Source: Microscillaceae bacterium (GTDB lineage: Bacteria > Bacteroidota > Bacteroidia > Cytophagales > Microscillaceae). From it: 32,719 bases of DNA. The position numbers and the translations under genes are program-made. This document shows, in pieces, positions 10,001 through 16,033 of the stretch (position 1 is its first letter; the number at the start of each line of letters is the position of its first letter). The notes beneath the pieces are model-generated. The model saw only the letters and a program-made list of their open reading frames with translations. It made no database searches and was not told the origin of the DNA. The DNA lies in the NCBI GenBank assembly GCA_003483885.1, contig DMXI01000576.1:1-32719 (forward strand). Reading direction: 5' to 3'.

Positions 10001-10172
10001 GTGCTACCGGAATATTGAGCCGGGCATCTTTGAGTATCCAATCTTTACCTGCGTTTAAAGATTGGAGATTACTTTGTGGGTTAATTTGAATTGTTCCTTT
10101 TCCTGTTCCGATCAACACTACATTTTCGCGGGGTGACTTCTGTTGATTACGGATGTCTATTTTAAATGCCAT
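1098..10172 (-). CDS. Giant modular protein (3024 aa): repeats, beta-helix, FN3-like modules, helical-repeat tail
   Basis: The frame opens at a TTG (10217), but that codon overlaps a -7-like box. The ATG at 10172 (MAFKIDIRN) is therefore the likely start. Approximate domains: four repeats of 105-130 residues (44-550), three carrying a PPH(P/E)S motif; a pectate-lyase-like beta-helix (560-785) opening VPEDFRSIQAAIDEA; seven FN3-like modules (815-1500), most beginning with a DLxxP linker and ending GxWS; a short charged helix; beta-rich modules (1520-2610) with recurring W-E-G-W-T-L; within these an acidic Glu/Asp linker (1775-1895); and an all-helical tail (2625-3024) of degenerate repeats. 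There is no Sec signal, no membrane helix and no type IX C-terminal sorting domain (it ends GKFEEEE). FN3 and beta-helix modules usually mediate adhesion or carbohydrate contact, so a large structural or adhesive protein is an inference. How it would leave the cell is unclear; a cytoplasmic role is possible. Confidence 0.85.
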   Translation of the reverse strand: MAFKIDIRNQQKSPRENVVLIGTGKGTIQINPQSNLQSLNAGKDWILKDARLNIPVAPRQVVYLNITSVSAPQGYKFGIKLKFEGNSYEKILGYNQPESLLTITIMQDGHIDATIEEQQVWAFAPPPHESTFALQLLNQLSNEEPVLYEGISAVLPGQPSHSIQLTRGDLFVKHAESKEWVISEANVKVTIASQHEIPLKITAVVSEQKGYTSAVKLEYGQEIQYLNYNGEAGLILVKILGDGSLEASTKQGDQSVLLNCPPHPSTFTINIYNDQENRPEIGYIPYRTNGGPMSTSILPGTSFLNQFPEAILWPLNRAELAISIATRQLAYLSIESVSGEETGRNKKSGLRFEYGDQVKYMAYDNPDSLLTLRVKTNGEVHAKIAEQDLILTCPPHPSNFLLKVNNELGGEEVINAISKTVQGSSFTETVANKNAQEVTAEGTPAFETAEQLAGETSQAVLAKPETKTVSLANTSLVSSVLEIPLEGYTAHFHITSVTGLTTGVSTSSGLRLEYGGWSEYLGFNDEGSQLNVTIESDGTIWAEVEGKGVEFRPANQNPELLRVPEDFRSIQAAIDEAHEGSVILLAPGVYQENLDFTDKNVLVASLAYLTGQSKYIEQTVLKPADSIVFSQNDHRNAGLYGLTLFQTNDDLIITYRDSLPSFQNCVFVLENVGRAALVARNNSVPLFRNCTVIGGNYAFVISSGANIMLDNCIIQSQYLVRTHNVQEMHRIMAVYSTLFLENDRSNKQFINYNSSGFKTNSSSKPIFIDAQNHNYRLKETSSAKRTGRDKSEAGAYNILPTMKFQEIFQDIHQALKNPVFVYEQDRLWIKWQTSAYVNDYEISIRNINPPTENLENQNGSTIPTFVQETVSGKSEFVFEQTILEGSTYEVTITPQMTEEMMPMAKTFHLQLEPAPALSPTLVYFAQNNLITVYWENPPTPAGNLMLLLKKGDELLALERDLVGSDFTWSDNITQDQLYQAVFLSQQTILQNEGYDEGSVVEVRISPALKAMVTPQDLGVPTLALEYDNGNILASWNSLGENLSYDFKCWEKSDQDHPIYTTRTSMQSLKITETPVNVPFQNGVHQLSPSDRIWDFPIKHEEIVRGKEYIAQVRVIAKNKGYIGAWSEPQSISALVTNDLEVPTPTAKYIDGHVELRWQAIKHAQGYDIEVIDTTTEEVVYQKNKFLQTFLFIQEGINKGKHYTIKVRANALGVAGEWCTPLEVFTLNENDLTAPQITLIYEGGQLVGQWEPVDHADTYEVIVKKVDETQETVSNAVVMSNEVKISSGIEKYQTYAIKVRGVVGDTKGKWSSEKQISTVDASDLQVPAEIEASYENEVIKAHWELVTYAEKYQVAVKDPSTDELLGSHLNVEGNSMKKSSGIEKGKVYTVQVRAVASGKFGDWSAPKEVLALSSGDLEMPQITLTNPSGNIEATWEPVEFAQTYEVSIKDGTTGEAVVDNKVVETNQCTFTENIEKNNIYEVQVKAIAHNVESEWSAARNIKAKDLEDKLAIIKQRLAEQKEAKGFYVLNEYTLADASVYQPLKDAFGTDEIELHSDKALQEQGQQILLSGSTSSIFQLENIDLQLILMNQGDEVQITANFRAPKGWKFTDSFASLAGTYFEQLALQEAQFTFSSISYLESSWQVRITPGLNFYAKVQLDESLEVIQHLNGDQNPIIPLSGKIKLQNGLPDMQLQFVNSKFEVGYENQRLPVTAHLNTVLSTSTNSESGEELSNVEAEVLLVAQASFLANASMEARLNDPKVGSVVFTHIVAHKPAIFEEETEVLDDEAKDEDVENSEDINTENPIAEGEEKINPEELRDRGEVDGEERIRGEVENTSSEINPEQREILNDGEEKTSSGMEAHSEQVESLIAEINDANEEDLQEVIGKLVKEWTNWEEEKSSILPEKYRDDLLEEMPVRKIELHTILHTRSIASLQITLGLSNWAALAPYYSINQPDWVISVQYPFDKENIKVISQVQGTIGLSGIQVPFVAQAPEFELIADWETEHNLEASDLILDYSETSDVPLPGSLPNFSVTRLELRIVPLSGEFYVTAHSANSWEIEVVAGRTLELKNIGLTINRVTKGDDLKVVMNFFGFVLNDDTNIRLIANRKEGNWVFDADQDFTHQLPSLRQLISYFDDDWKNEMPQSLSGLSNELVLKNMEINLGLEKEYNLLIGSQSGWALDGFLPTVVPFGIQNLEIGVAKKVDEEISGHLSGEFDLGKKIFFPLIFALPFDEKNYLFSLVHFNEDVSTPQFSDLLALANPAWENLLPEALQNLDAENMIEILNFQLLYLEDNGDIPEKTFIMEIGTTQQWEGWTLIENTNMTIDRVGLRLFRTTNDLNSEFETRLFGNLPIGSGAISVIVPVPFENESQIQLDEVLEQPTIQEVIAWIDPTLVSELPEQITSLDKNYILKSIEYPYQNENAQLRITITSQEDWEGWTLTEDPMALRLNAFELELISGKNGGQALVAGSLEVFGQEAQLRLPISANESTQIAAIEITGVYQLGDVLCNLFDNVQVPDVLKNLAIHKFKLQYHLADQTLLLGGITGQIELEGINTFKDTSFSGQLSPGIKPSLRLQGKLYGYDYETYYPFRFLLPYGQSDGLTLPFIGVVDDEHYPEEHRLNGIEAAHNMSEINADVTNIAFMLKRAPYQKNVGEVAQIIRENTQYVSLAAIQRGVVAAFPEYKDPQKLIDLFTSLKASNGEAYYTTQEVIEGLLEEGSAIEAGQIAKMLKTYKDDPIEVAGILKDSIGKNTASDDPSTVARQLVKAMSEAEYELPAITAALQLNFGDVSVDEQTDFYVKALKDTYEVEEMAKSVYQLSQRKLTCDALASAMYDSNYELVDIAQGIKYGFETSVLKEHLPSKVVKGLKSLKKDFITISTVLPRVFDDFEAVNLASALKMNYFNAQDASLAIKYLWNTIETKELVDSLKNARYSLSAVLLSLLDLSDIANKLQQAQSSHRDIADALRTVGVSANKASLALIEYFPEINTPADLVNVLQQGGYTTQQAQGAVLLLRKLGKFEEEE
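5670..7720 (-). repeat. Coding for seven fibronectin-III-like modules
   Basis: Modules of roughly 90-100 residues show the FN3 pattern: a strand with W (LRWQAI, GQWEPV, AHWELV, ATWEPV), then Y-x-(V/I)-x-(V/I), and a closing (Y/V)xxxVRaxxxxxxGxWS. The last five open with a conserved linker of the type (N/S/Q)DLxxP. The two most N-terminal modules are more diverged and lack GxWS. The similarity of the central copies suggests relatively recent tandem duplication. Confidence 0.75.
8520..10045 (-). repeat. Coding for four N-terminal repeat modules of the giant protein
   Basis: Four diverged copies can be aligned by eye, starting near 10040, 9640, 9240 and 8750. The shared pattern is an opening strand, then (L/F)xI(T/E)(S/A)V, (G/A)(I/V/L)(K/R)LxFE-like or LxYG, Y(L/M)xY or YLGF, then xLxVxIxxDGxxxA, then CPPHPSxF. 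Copy 1 has APPPHES in place of CPPHPS. Copy 4 lacks the motif and runs straight into the beta-helix. This is tandem module duplication rather than a DNA-level repeat. Confidence 0.7.
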
Positions 10173-10214
10173 AATCTTATTTCTTACTTTACTTTTGTAT
10201 GGTACGTCTCTTAC

Positions 10215-10222
10215 CAAATGTA
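10215..10222 (-). promoter_or_regulatory. Candidate -7 promoter box (TACATTTG) for the giant gene
   Basis: The minus strand reads TACATTTG, an exact match to the Bacteroidota -7 consensus TAnnTTTG, 42 bp upstream of the ATG at 10172. No clear TTG -33 element is seen at the expected distance. The box overlaps the alternative TTG start codon at 10217, which argues against that start. Confidence 0.4.
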
Positions 10223-10765
10223 AAAATCATACCATAAAAGCATAGGCGTATTAAAAATGCTATTAATTATTTTTTTTGGTGTCACTAATCGTCTGGTAAT
10301 AGGTATTTTTTGAGCAAATATCTTTGTTCAGACCTGATCAAGTGCTTGTAATTTTAAATGCAATAATGCTCACTTTCGAGGTAGGTTCAAAGCAAAAATA
10401 TAAATAGTTTGAGAAGTAGGTGAATTGCCCAATTTTATGCTTGGGAAGGATCTAAAGCTCAAAACTAACCTTATCTAAACACGCCTTTAACCCATATTTT
10501 ATAAGGTATTTACTGTATAAACAATTTATTTGAGCAGTGAAAAGTGTTAAATCCAAAAAAAAATTGCTTAAAGGGGGGTGATATTTATCAGGTGAAATGT
10601 ACTCAAGTCATAACAGATACATTTGTACTGATTTTTGACTTAATTTGTTCATAAATCACATCTCTTGAGGGAACCGACTTTGAACAGTTAACGTAATCTT
10701 ATTAGTTTCACACTTGTCCAGCTATTTTTATGCTAACTATTATTAAAACAAAAAGACAACAAGTA
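10223..10765. other. Intergenic region, about 540 bp, divergent promoters expected
   Basis: No convincing gene is seen. The region is AT-rich and separates two divergent genes. A second TAnnTTTG match (TACATTTG, plus strand, 10618-10625) could be a promoter for the small gene at 10766, giving a leader of about 130 nt, but it lacks a TTG at the -33 distance. A CCCAA/TTGGG hairpin around 10428-10446 has no T-tract. Confidence 0.4.
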
Positions 10766-11104
10766 ATGAACATCAGGAAATTTTTCTCGGGGAATGATAA
10801 AACTGAAGAGGAACCCTCCAAAACTGATTCAAGCGGTAAAAAAAGCACCTTTACAATTGCCAAAACTTATGCTGCCACTCAAGTAGCAGATGCTTCTCTC
10901 TACGAAGTAGATAAATCGTCAGAAGTATGGCAAGTAACTTTTAGTACCAAATTGAGGATAAGGTTTCACAGTGGGGCGAGCTATATGCCGTTTACTCATC
11001 AGGATTACACTGCAGGCAAAATGTGTGAAATCGCTCCTGGGCAATGGCTGGAAGGTAAAATTAACGAAAAATGGGTGCACCTTAGTGATTTGGACCACCG
11101 CTAG
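10766..11104 (+). CDS. Small hypothetical protein, 112 aa
   Basis: A charged, soluble, unrecognised protein. The first ~28 residues are low-complexity (Lys, Glu, Ser, Thr). The rest is predicted compact and beta-rich, with aromatic positions in EVWQVTFSTKLRIRF, PGQWLEGKINEKWVHLSDL. The N-terminus MNIRKFFSG favours the ATG at 10766 over an in-frame ATG 36 bp upstream at 10730; neither has a strong ribosome binding site. The frame ends just before a strong terminator, which supports a real single-gene unit. It has no signal peptide or membrane helix. Function unknown. Confidence 0.65.
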   Translation: MNIRKFFSGNDKTEEEPSKTDSSGKKSTFTIAKTYAATQVADASLYEVDKSSEVWQVTFSTKLRIRFHSGASYMPFTHQDYTAGKMCEIAPGQWLEGKINEKWVHLSDLDHR

Positions 11105-11128
11105 AGCAGTCTTTTTTATTGGCTGGAT

Positions 11129-11169
11129 ATCCACTTTTATTCATTGAGGTGAATGGAAGTGGATTTTTT
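11129..11169 (+). terminator. Strong rho-independent terminator
   Basis: A 15-bp stem (two G-U pairs) is formed by ATCCACTTTTATTCA at 11129-11143 and its partner at 11150-11164, with a 6-nt loop and a TTTTTT tail at 11164-11169. It ends the 10766-11104 gene. It lacks a U-tract on the other side, so it should not act equally on the convergent kinase gene. Confidence 0.85.
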
Positions 11170-11198
11170 ATTTGCATAAAACTGATGCGTTTGGGCTA

Positions 11199-13766
11199 CT
11201 ACACCAAGTTTTTTAGCTTTTCATATTCAATCTCATTAAAATTATCAATAGACTCCTCCATAGCAATCTTCCATTGGCTCAAACTAGGGCTGTCCTCTTT
11301 TTCTAGTCTCCGCAAGATGTTCAACAACGTAGATACTTCATAAAACTCGACCTTATCAAGCTCTTGTACCAAAGGTTGTAGTGCTTTGCGTTCGGCATCG
11401 TTTAACGCAATGTTTGAGTCATCTTCTATCAACGAAATCTCTTCTGTAGGTGTATCTGCAATTACTTCTGCCATTGGCGTAGTTACTGGCGATGCTACTC
11501 TTGGTAAGTCAAACGAAAACGTGGTTCCGATACCTACCTCTGAGGTAACTACAATGTGGCTTTTGTGAGATTCTACTGCCATTTTGCAAAACGTAAGGCC
11601 AATTCCGGTAGAACTTGTATTGGCAAACTCCCGCGCTTCTAATTGCATAAAAGGCTCAAAGATCTCTTTGAACTTCTCTTCTGGTATGCCAGTGCCACTA
11701 TCTGCAATGGCAAAATGGACATATCCCAAAGGCGCTTTTTCATTTCCAGGAACCAAATCGGCCGAGAAAATGATTTTACCTCCGATATCGGTGTATTTGA
11801 TGGCGTTGCTCAGCAAATTTTCGTATACACGTCCTATATATTTGCCATCGTATTCAGCGTAGTAATCTTTAGGAATATTATTTTCTACCACCAGGCTTTT
11901 TTCTTTAATAGCCGAGCGTAAGATGTTAATGGCTGTTTGCACGCTTTTGTATACCTGATGCACGGTAAGATGTAGTGGCAACTCTGAATTGGCAAAGGTT
12001 TGGATTGCCAGCATATCTTCTATGTATACTTTGATGCGCTTACTGGCATAATGAATGTCTTGCAAACGTTTTTTGATTTTAGGATCAATGGCGTAATGGT
12101 CAAATGCCATCTTACTATTTACCAATACTGCTCCCAATGGGTTTTTGAGGTCGTGCACAATCATATTGGTAAGTTTTTCTTTGTATTTCTGCAGTTGATC
12201 CAGTTTTTGATTGGCCTCTTCTAATTTGCGGTTGGCAATCTCAAGTTCTTTTTTCTTTTTGAGCTCCACAATATTTTGCTGCAATACAATATTTTTTTCC
12301 TCAATTTCCTGCTTACTCTTGTTGAGTTCGGTATTGTAGGCATTGAGTTGGGCAATTGTTTTTTTACGGCGGCGATTAGATAAAAAGAAAAACAACAAAG
12401 AAGTGAGCAGAATGAGTCCTACCAATACGGCAATAATTCGGGTAGCTTGATGCTGTTGTATTTCCGATTTTTGTTGCTGAAGCTCCAGTTCTTTTTGTTT
12501 CAGAGCCGCTTCCTGGTTTTTTTTCTCCAATCTTTGCATTGCTATCAGACTGTCTTGCCGCTTGCGGGCAGCCAAGGTATCGGCTCGATATTTCTCTTTG
12601 ATTGCATTAAATTTTTCCGGGTTTTTGTTAAACTCTTCCTCTAAGGTTTCATAGCCTTTGATCTTTCGTAATATGTCGTTGGCATTTACCCCGGTTTTTT
12701 TAAGTTCCTCGTACAAAAACTTGGCAATAGAAAGATTGTAAGCGTTTTTGGAGGTTACTTTTAGCTCTCCCACAATACCCACAATTTGTTTTTTCAGGTT
12801 GGCCATTCTAGATTGATCATTTGTAATCTGGGCTTCTTCTTCCTGAATGGTCTGTTTGAGACGAGCAATTTGGGCCGCTAGTTTTTTTGCTTCCAGGTTT
12901 TTCTGGTCTTGGTTTTGGGTCAAAAATGTGATCTCCTGATCCGTTTTTTGAATGCTTTGGTTGGTGGCTGAAATCTTATCACGGTTATTGCTTTCTTGCT
13001 CTAGCAAGAGCATCAAACTATCCTGGAGATATTTCACCTTATTTTTGGACAGCTCAAGGGCTTGTTGTTTTTTATCTACTTCAATTTTTATCTGGGCAAT
13101 TCTACTGGTAACAACCGAATCACTTTTACGTACTTTTTTGAGATTTTGCTCATAATTTTCAAGCGTTTCGAGGCTTGGTTTGGTATAATCTGACTTTTCA
13201 GAGACCAAGGTCAGTTCTCTATCGCGAATATTTTCTTTATTTAGGTCAAAACGGAGTTGTTTGTTGACAATTTTCAGGTTGATTCCACTATTTTTGGCCA
13301 AAAGTATCCCATTACGGTTGAGTTCACCTTTATCTTTCTTAAACAAGTCTTTTTCTTCGCTAATAACCAACACGGGAGTCTTTGAGAGCCTCAGAAAAAC
13401 CCGACCCAATTTGAGATTATTGCTATTGCTGACAAACAAGATATGGCAAGGTCTTACCTGTATTTCCCGACGGAAATGAAGGACTTCTACTTCAAGACCT
13501 TTGATTTTTTTACCAGTAAGTAGTTTTTGAATCCAGCCATAGGCATAGCTGTTTCCCAAAACGCCTATTTTGAATCTATTATTGGGTTTAAAGTTGGTGG
13601 GCCAATCTACGTGTTTAGTCACTCCTTTGATAAAAGCAGCCTGGTATAAATAGTTTTTGGTTTGTACTTTTTTTTGGGCATGCGCTATTTGTGTGCTGCT
13701 GCATAGCAAAAACAACAGCCCCCAATCAATACCTTTTAGGATAATATGTCGAAGCACATAAAGCAT
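11199..13766 (-). CDS. Sensor histidine kinase with periplasmic YfiR-like domain
   Basis: A membrane sensor kinase of 855 residues. Residues 1-30 are a signal peptide ending AHA. Residues 35-195 resemble the YfiR/DUF4154 periplasmic domain (AAFIKGVTKHVDWP, FKIGVLG, CHILFVS, and a closing FDLN). Long coiled coils (200-330, 395-440) lead to one membrane helix (444-462), a cytoplasmic coiled coil, then HisKA with phospho-acceptor His538 in HDLKNP. The HATPase_c has an N box (ENLLSNAIKY, about 650-659), a G1 box (DSGTGI, 689-694) and a G2 box (TGIGL, 720-724). A separate C-terminal extension (about 787-855) is shared with the neighbouring kinase. No response-regulator gene lies nearby, so the partner is encoded elsewhere. 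YfiR-type domains act in periplasmic sensing upstream of cyclic-di-GMP enzymes in other bacteria; the ligand here is unknown. The gene lies 77 bp downstream of its sister kinase and may also have its own promoter. Confidence 0.93.
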   Translation of the reverse strand: MLYVLRHIILKGIDWGLLFLLCSSTQIAHAQKKVQTKNYLYQAAFIKGVTKHVDWPTNFKPNNRFKIGVLGNSYAYGWIQKLLTGKKIKGLEVEVLHFRREIQVRPCHILFVSNSNNLKLGRVFLRLSKTPVLVISEEKDLFKKDKGELNRNGILLAKNSGINLKIVNKQLRFDLNKENIRDRELTLVSEKSDYTKPSLETLENYEQNLKKVRKSDSVVTSRIAQIKIEVDKKQQALELSKNKVKYLQDSLMLLLEQESNNRDKISATNQSIQKTDQEITFLTQNQDQKNLEAKKLAAQIARLKQTIQEEEAQITNDQSRMANLKKQIVGIVGELKVTSKNAYNLSIAKFLYEELKKTGVNANDILRKIKGYETLEEEFNKNPEKFNAIKEKYRADTLAARKRQDSLIAMQRLEKKNQEAALKQKELELQQQKSEIQQHQATRIIAVLVGLILLTSLLFFFLSNRRRKKTIAQLNAYNTELNKSKQEIEEKNIVLQQNIVELKKKKELEIANRKLEEANQKLDQLQKYKEKLTNMIVHDLKNPLGAVLVNSKMAFDHYAIDPKIKKRLQDIHYASKRIKVYIEDMLAIQTFANSELPLHLTVHQVYKSVQTAINILRSAIKEKSLVVENNIPKDYYAEYDGKYIGRVYENLLSNAIKYTDIGGKIIFSADLVPGNEKAPLGYVHFAIADSGTGIPEEKFKEIFEPFMQLEAREFANTSSTGIGLTFCKMAVESHKSHIVVTSEVGIGTTFSFDLPRVASPVTTPMAEVIADTPTEEISLIEDDSNIALNDAERKALQPLVQELDKVEFYEVSTLLNILRRLEKEDSPSLSQWKIAMEESIDNFNEIEYEKLKNLV

Positions 13767-13787
13767 TTAAAACAATAAACCAGGAGT

Positions 13788-13817
13788 CAAAATAAATGAA
13801 AGTCAGTACATTAGCAA
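13788..13817 (-). promoter_or_regulatory. Candidate promoter for the YfiR-type kinase
   Basis: The minus strand shows TTG (13817-13815), a 19-bp spacer and TTATTTTG (13795-13788). This is 7 of 8 matches to TAnnTTTG at the spacing usual for Bacteroidota sigma factor. It lies about 22 bp upstream of the ATG, which would let this kinase be transcribed independently of the one upstream. Confidence 0.35.
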
Positions 13818-13843
13818 TTATTTAAGGAATAGTTATCGCACCT

Positions 13844-15766
13844 TTAATTAATAGATTGTACCAACTCTTTGTACTGCAATTCATTATAATTGTCAATCGC
13901 CGTTTGTATTGCGTGTTTCCATTTTTCTAAATTGGCATTTTCCTGCGTGTTTAATCGGGCCAAAACTTCTTCCAAATCGCTTACTTCGTATAGTTCGTAA
14001 TGCGTCATTTCTTTAACAAAGGGCCTTAATACCGTTTTGTCCTCTTCACTCAACTCAATTTTTCCATTTTGAGCCGCTACTGGCAACTCTCCATTAATTT
14101 TACTATCAATCAATTCGCTTGCGGCGGTTCTCTTGGGTAGGTATGACTTGGCAGGCTTGCGGTGGGTATATTCCAAATCAAAGCTAAAAGTAGTTCCTTG
14201 GCCAATTTCTGATGCTACTCCGATTTTACTGCCATGTGCTTCCAGGGCAATTTTGCAAAATACCAAACCCAAACTACTTGAGGTTTCACTCGCAAACTCT
14301 TTGGCATCCTCTTCAATAAGGGGCTCGAAGAGTTGTTTAAACTTTTCTTTAGAAATGCCTTCTCCAGTATCGGCAAAGCTTACGTGTACTACTTGCCCTC
14401 GCTCCTCTGCCGAGAAAATAATGCTACCTCCAGTGGGGGTAAACTTGATGGCATTGTTGAGTAAGTTGATGAATACCCGCTCAATAAATTTGAAATTGAA
14501 CAGGGTGTATAAGGTTTCTGGAAAGTTATTCTGGATTTTCAGGCTTTTTTGCTGAATAAAAGGGCGCATATGGGCTACAGCCAATTCGGCTACTTCGTAT
14601 AGCGAATTGCTTTCCATCTCTACTTTTAGGCCAGAATAGGCATATTTTTGAATAGCTACAATATCATCTATGTAGGATTCTATGCGACGACTGGCCAGAT
14701 TTATCTCAGCCAACCGTGAATTCAAGGTTTCTTGTGGACAATGCGCGGTTTCTTCACCACTGTATCCCATAATTACATTCAAGGGGTTGCGCAAATCGTG
14801 GGCAATGGTAGTAGTCAAGATTTCTTTGGAGGTTTGAATCTTGGCCATTTCCTCATTTTTTTGTTTGATTTGTTCTTTGCCTTTAGCCAACTGTGTGCGG
14901 CTTTCTTCTACCTGATTCAAGGTTTTCTGAAGTGCTTTTCGTCCCCGACTTCTTACATAAAAAATGCCTGCTAATACCATCATGACCATTACCAGGGCAA
15001 TTAAACCAATGATTTGCCAACGGTCTCTTTCTCTTTTAGATTCCGCCAGTTCCAGTTTACGTTCTTCTTCTTTTTGTTTTTTCTCAATGCGATACTCAAT
15101 GAGTGCATCCTTGTTTTTTAGGTTTTGTTCAAAGTTTTGGATCACCTGCTTAAGCGAATCGTTGTGATCATCCGGGTTTACACCGGCAATGGAGGTTTTG
15201 AGGGCACTGATTTCGCTTTTTAAACTATCGATGGTTTGAGTACTGCTCTCTTTGTCCATTAAAATCTGGTTGGTCAAGTGATCTATTTTATTCACCAAAT
15301 TGGCCAAATGCATTACCTCCAGTTTGTTGAGCGCTTTACCATCTTTGAGTTTATTGATGATGTGATTGGTGCGTTGCTTGGGGTTACTAATACTTAAAAT
15401 GGAAGGTTCAATCGCTGCTTCGCTCTGTTCAGGTGCCTTAACATTAGAGTTGCTTACAGGCTGGAGCTTTACAAAGAGTTTGCGACCACGCATTTGAGCA
15501 GCGCCTTTCATTTCAAACCCTCTTTTGCTCGCTACTATATCATTGAGGTTAAATTGCTGGGGATCAATTGCTACGTCCAACGTAAAGTTGCCATATTGAT
15601 TGGTAAGTGCATATAAATTAGGGAATTTTTTAAGATAGACTTTTGCTCGAGCTAACGGGTGGGCTTTATTGTCCAAAACTTTGCCCTCAAGTTTGGTTTG
15701 GGCGTTTGTGTGACCAATAAAAGCAAAAAAGATTACCAAAAAGAGAATAGGTAAAGGGTATTTCAT
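13844..15766 (-). CDS. Sensor histidine kinase with periplasmic carboxypeptidase-regulatory-like domain
   Basis: A 640-residue sensor kinase. A signal peptide (1-22, ending TNA) precedes a beta-sandwich like the carboxypeptidase-regulatory domain (about 23-100: LEGKVLDNKAHPLARAKVYL, then a TNQYGNFTL turn). A helical, coiled-coil region (125-250) leads to a single membrane helix (251-271), a short coiled coil, and HisKA with His323 in HDLRNP. The HATPase_c has an N box (NLLNNAIKF, 434-442) and a G1 box (DTGEGI, 466-471). The G2 box reads SSLGL (497-501), with Ser where the first Gly is usual. The C-terminal extension (571-640) matches that of the 11199 gene (PFVKE, E-x-YEVS-x-L, IDNYNE). It is probably the first gene of a two-kinase unit. 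The weakened G2 box may lower ATP affinity, but the other catalytic boxes are intact. Confidence 0.93.
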   Translation of the reverse strand: MKYPLPILFLVIFFAFIGHTNAQTKLEGKVLDNKAHPLARAKVYLKKFPNLYALTNQYGNFTLDVAIDPQQFNLNDIVASKRGFEMKGAAQMRGRKLFVKLQPVSNSNVKAPEQSEAAIEPSILSISNPKQRTNHIINKLKDGKALNKLEVMHLANLVNKIDHLTNQILMDKESSTQTIDSLKSEISALKTSIAGVNPDDHNDSLKQVIQNFEQNLKNKDALIEYRIEKKQKEEERKLELAESKRERDRWQIIGLIALVMVMMVLAGIFYVRSRGRKALQKTLNQVEESRTQLAKGKEQIKQKNEEMAKIQTSKEILTTTIAHDLRNPLNVIMGYSGEETAHCPQETLNSRLAEINLASRRIESYIDDIVAIQKYAYSGLKVEMESNSLYEVAELAVAHMRPFIQQKSLKIQNNFPETLYTLFNFKFIERVFINLLNNAIKFTPTGGSIIFSAEERGQVVHVSFADTGEGISKEKFKQLFEPLIEEDAKEFASETSSSLGLVFCKIALEAHGSKIGVASEIGQGTTFSFDLEYTHRKPAKSYLPKRTAASELIDSKINGELPVAAQNGKIELSEEDKTVLRPFVKEMTHYELYEVSDLEEVLARLNTQENANLEKWKHAIQTAIDNYNELQYKELVQSIN

Positions 15767-15789
15767 AAACTATCGAAGTCGCTTTTTAT

Positions 15790-15797
15790 CAAATATA
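15790..15797 (-). promoter_or_regulatory. Candidate -7 box (TATATTTG) for the kinase pair
   Basis: An exact TAnnTTTG match on the minus strand, 24 bp upstream of the ATG at 15766. No well-spaced TTG -33 element is visible; the nearest is only 12 bp away. Confidence 0.4.
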
Positions 15798-15976
15798 ACG
15801 AAATAATTCCAAAAAATTTTGGCTAAGTAGCTGACAGTCTGAATACGAAAGTAGTAATTTAGTATACGAACCATTGTTTTTTGAGGTTTTTTGTCCGCCA
15901 TAACCTTTGAAATTAGGTATACTTGAAGGAAACATAGCACTGAGCCATCATACACAAAAATTCATTACTTAAACAG

Positions 15977-16008
15977 TTGGCAAAGAAATAGATTAAATAT
16001 TAAATTCG
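15977..16008 (+). promoter_or_regulatory. Weak candidate promoter for the AraC-type regulator
   Basis: TTGG at 15977-15980, a 20-bp spacer, then TAAATTCG at 16001-16008, two mismatches from TAnnTTTG. The position, 26 bp before the ATG at 16034, is right, but the -7 match is imperfect. Confidence 0.25.
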
Positions 16009-16033
16009 CTTTGCAACAATGCTCCCCTACTGA

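Noticed and set aside
15770..15955. 61-residue minus-strand frame between the kinase and AraC genes
   Set aside because: Poor composition, no ribosome site, and it overlaps the candidate promoter region.
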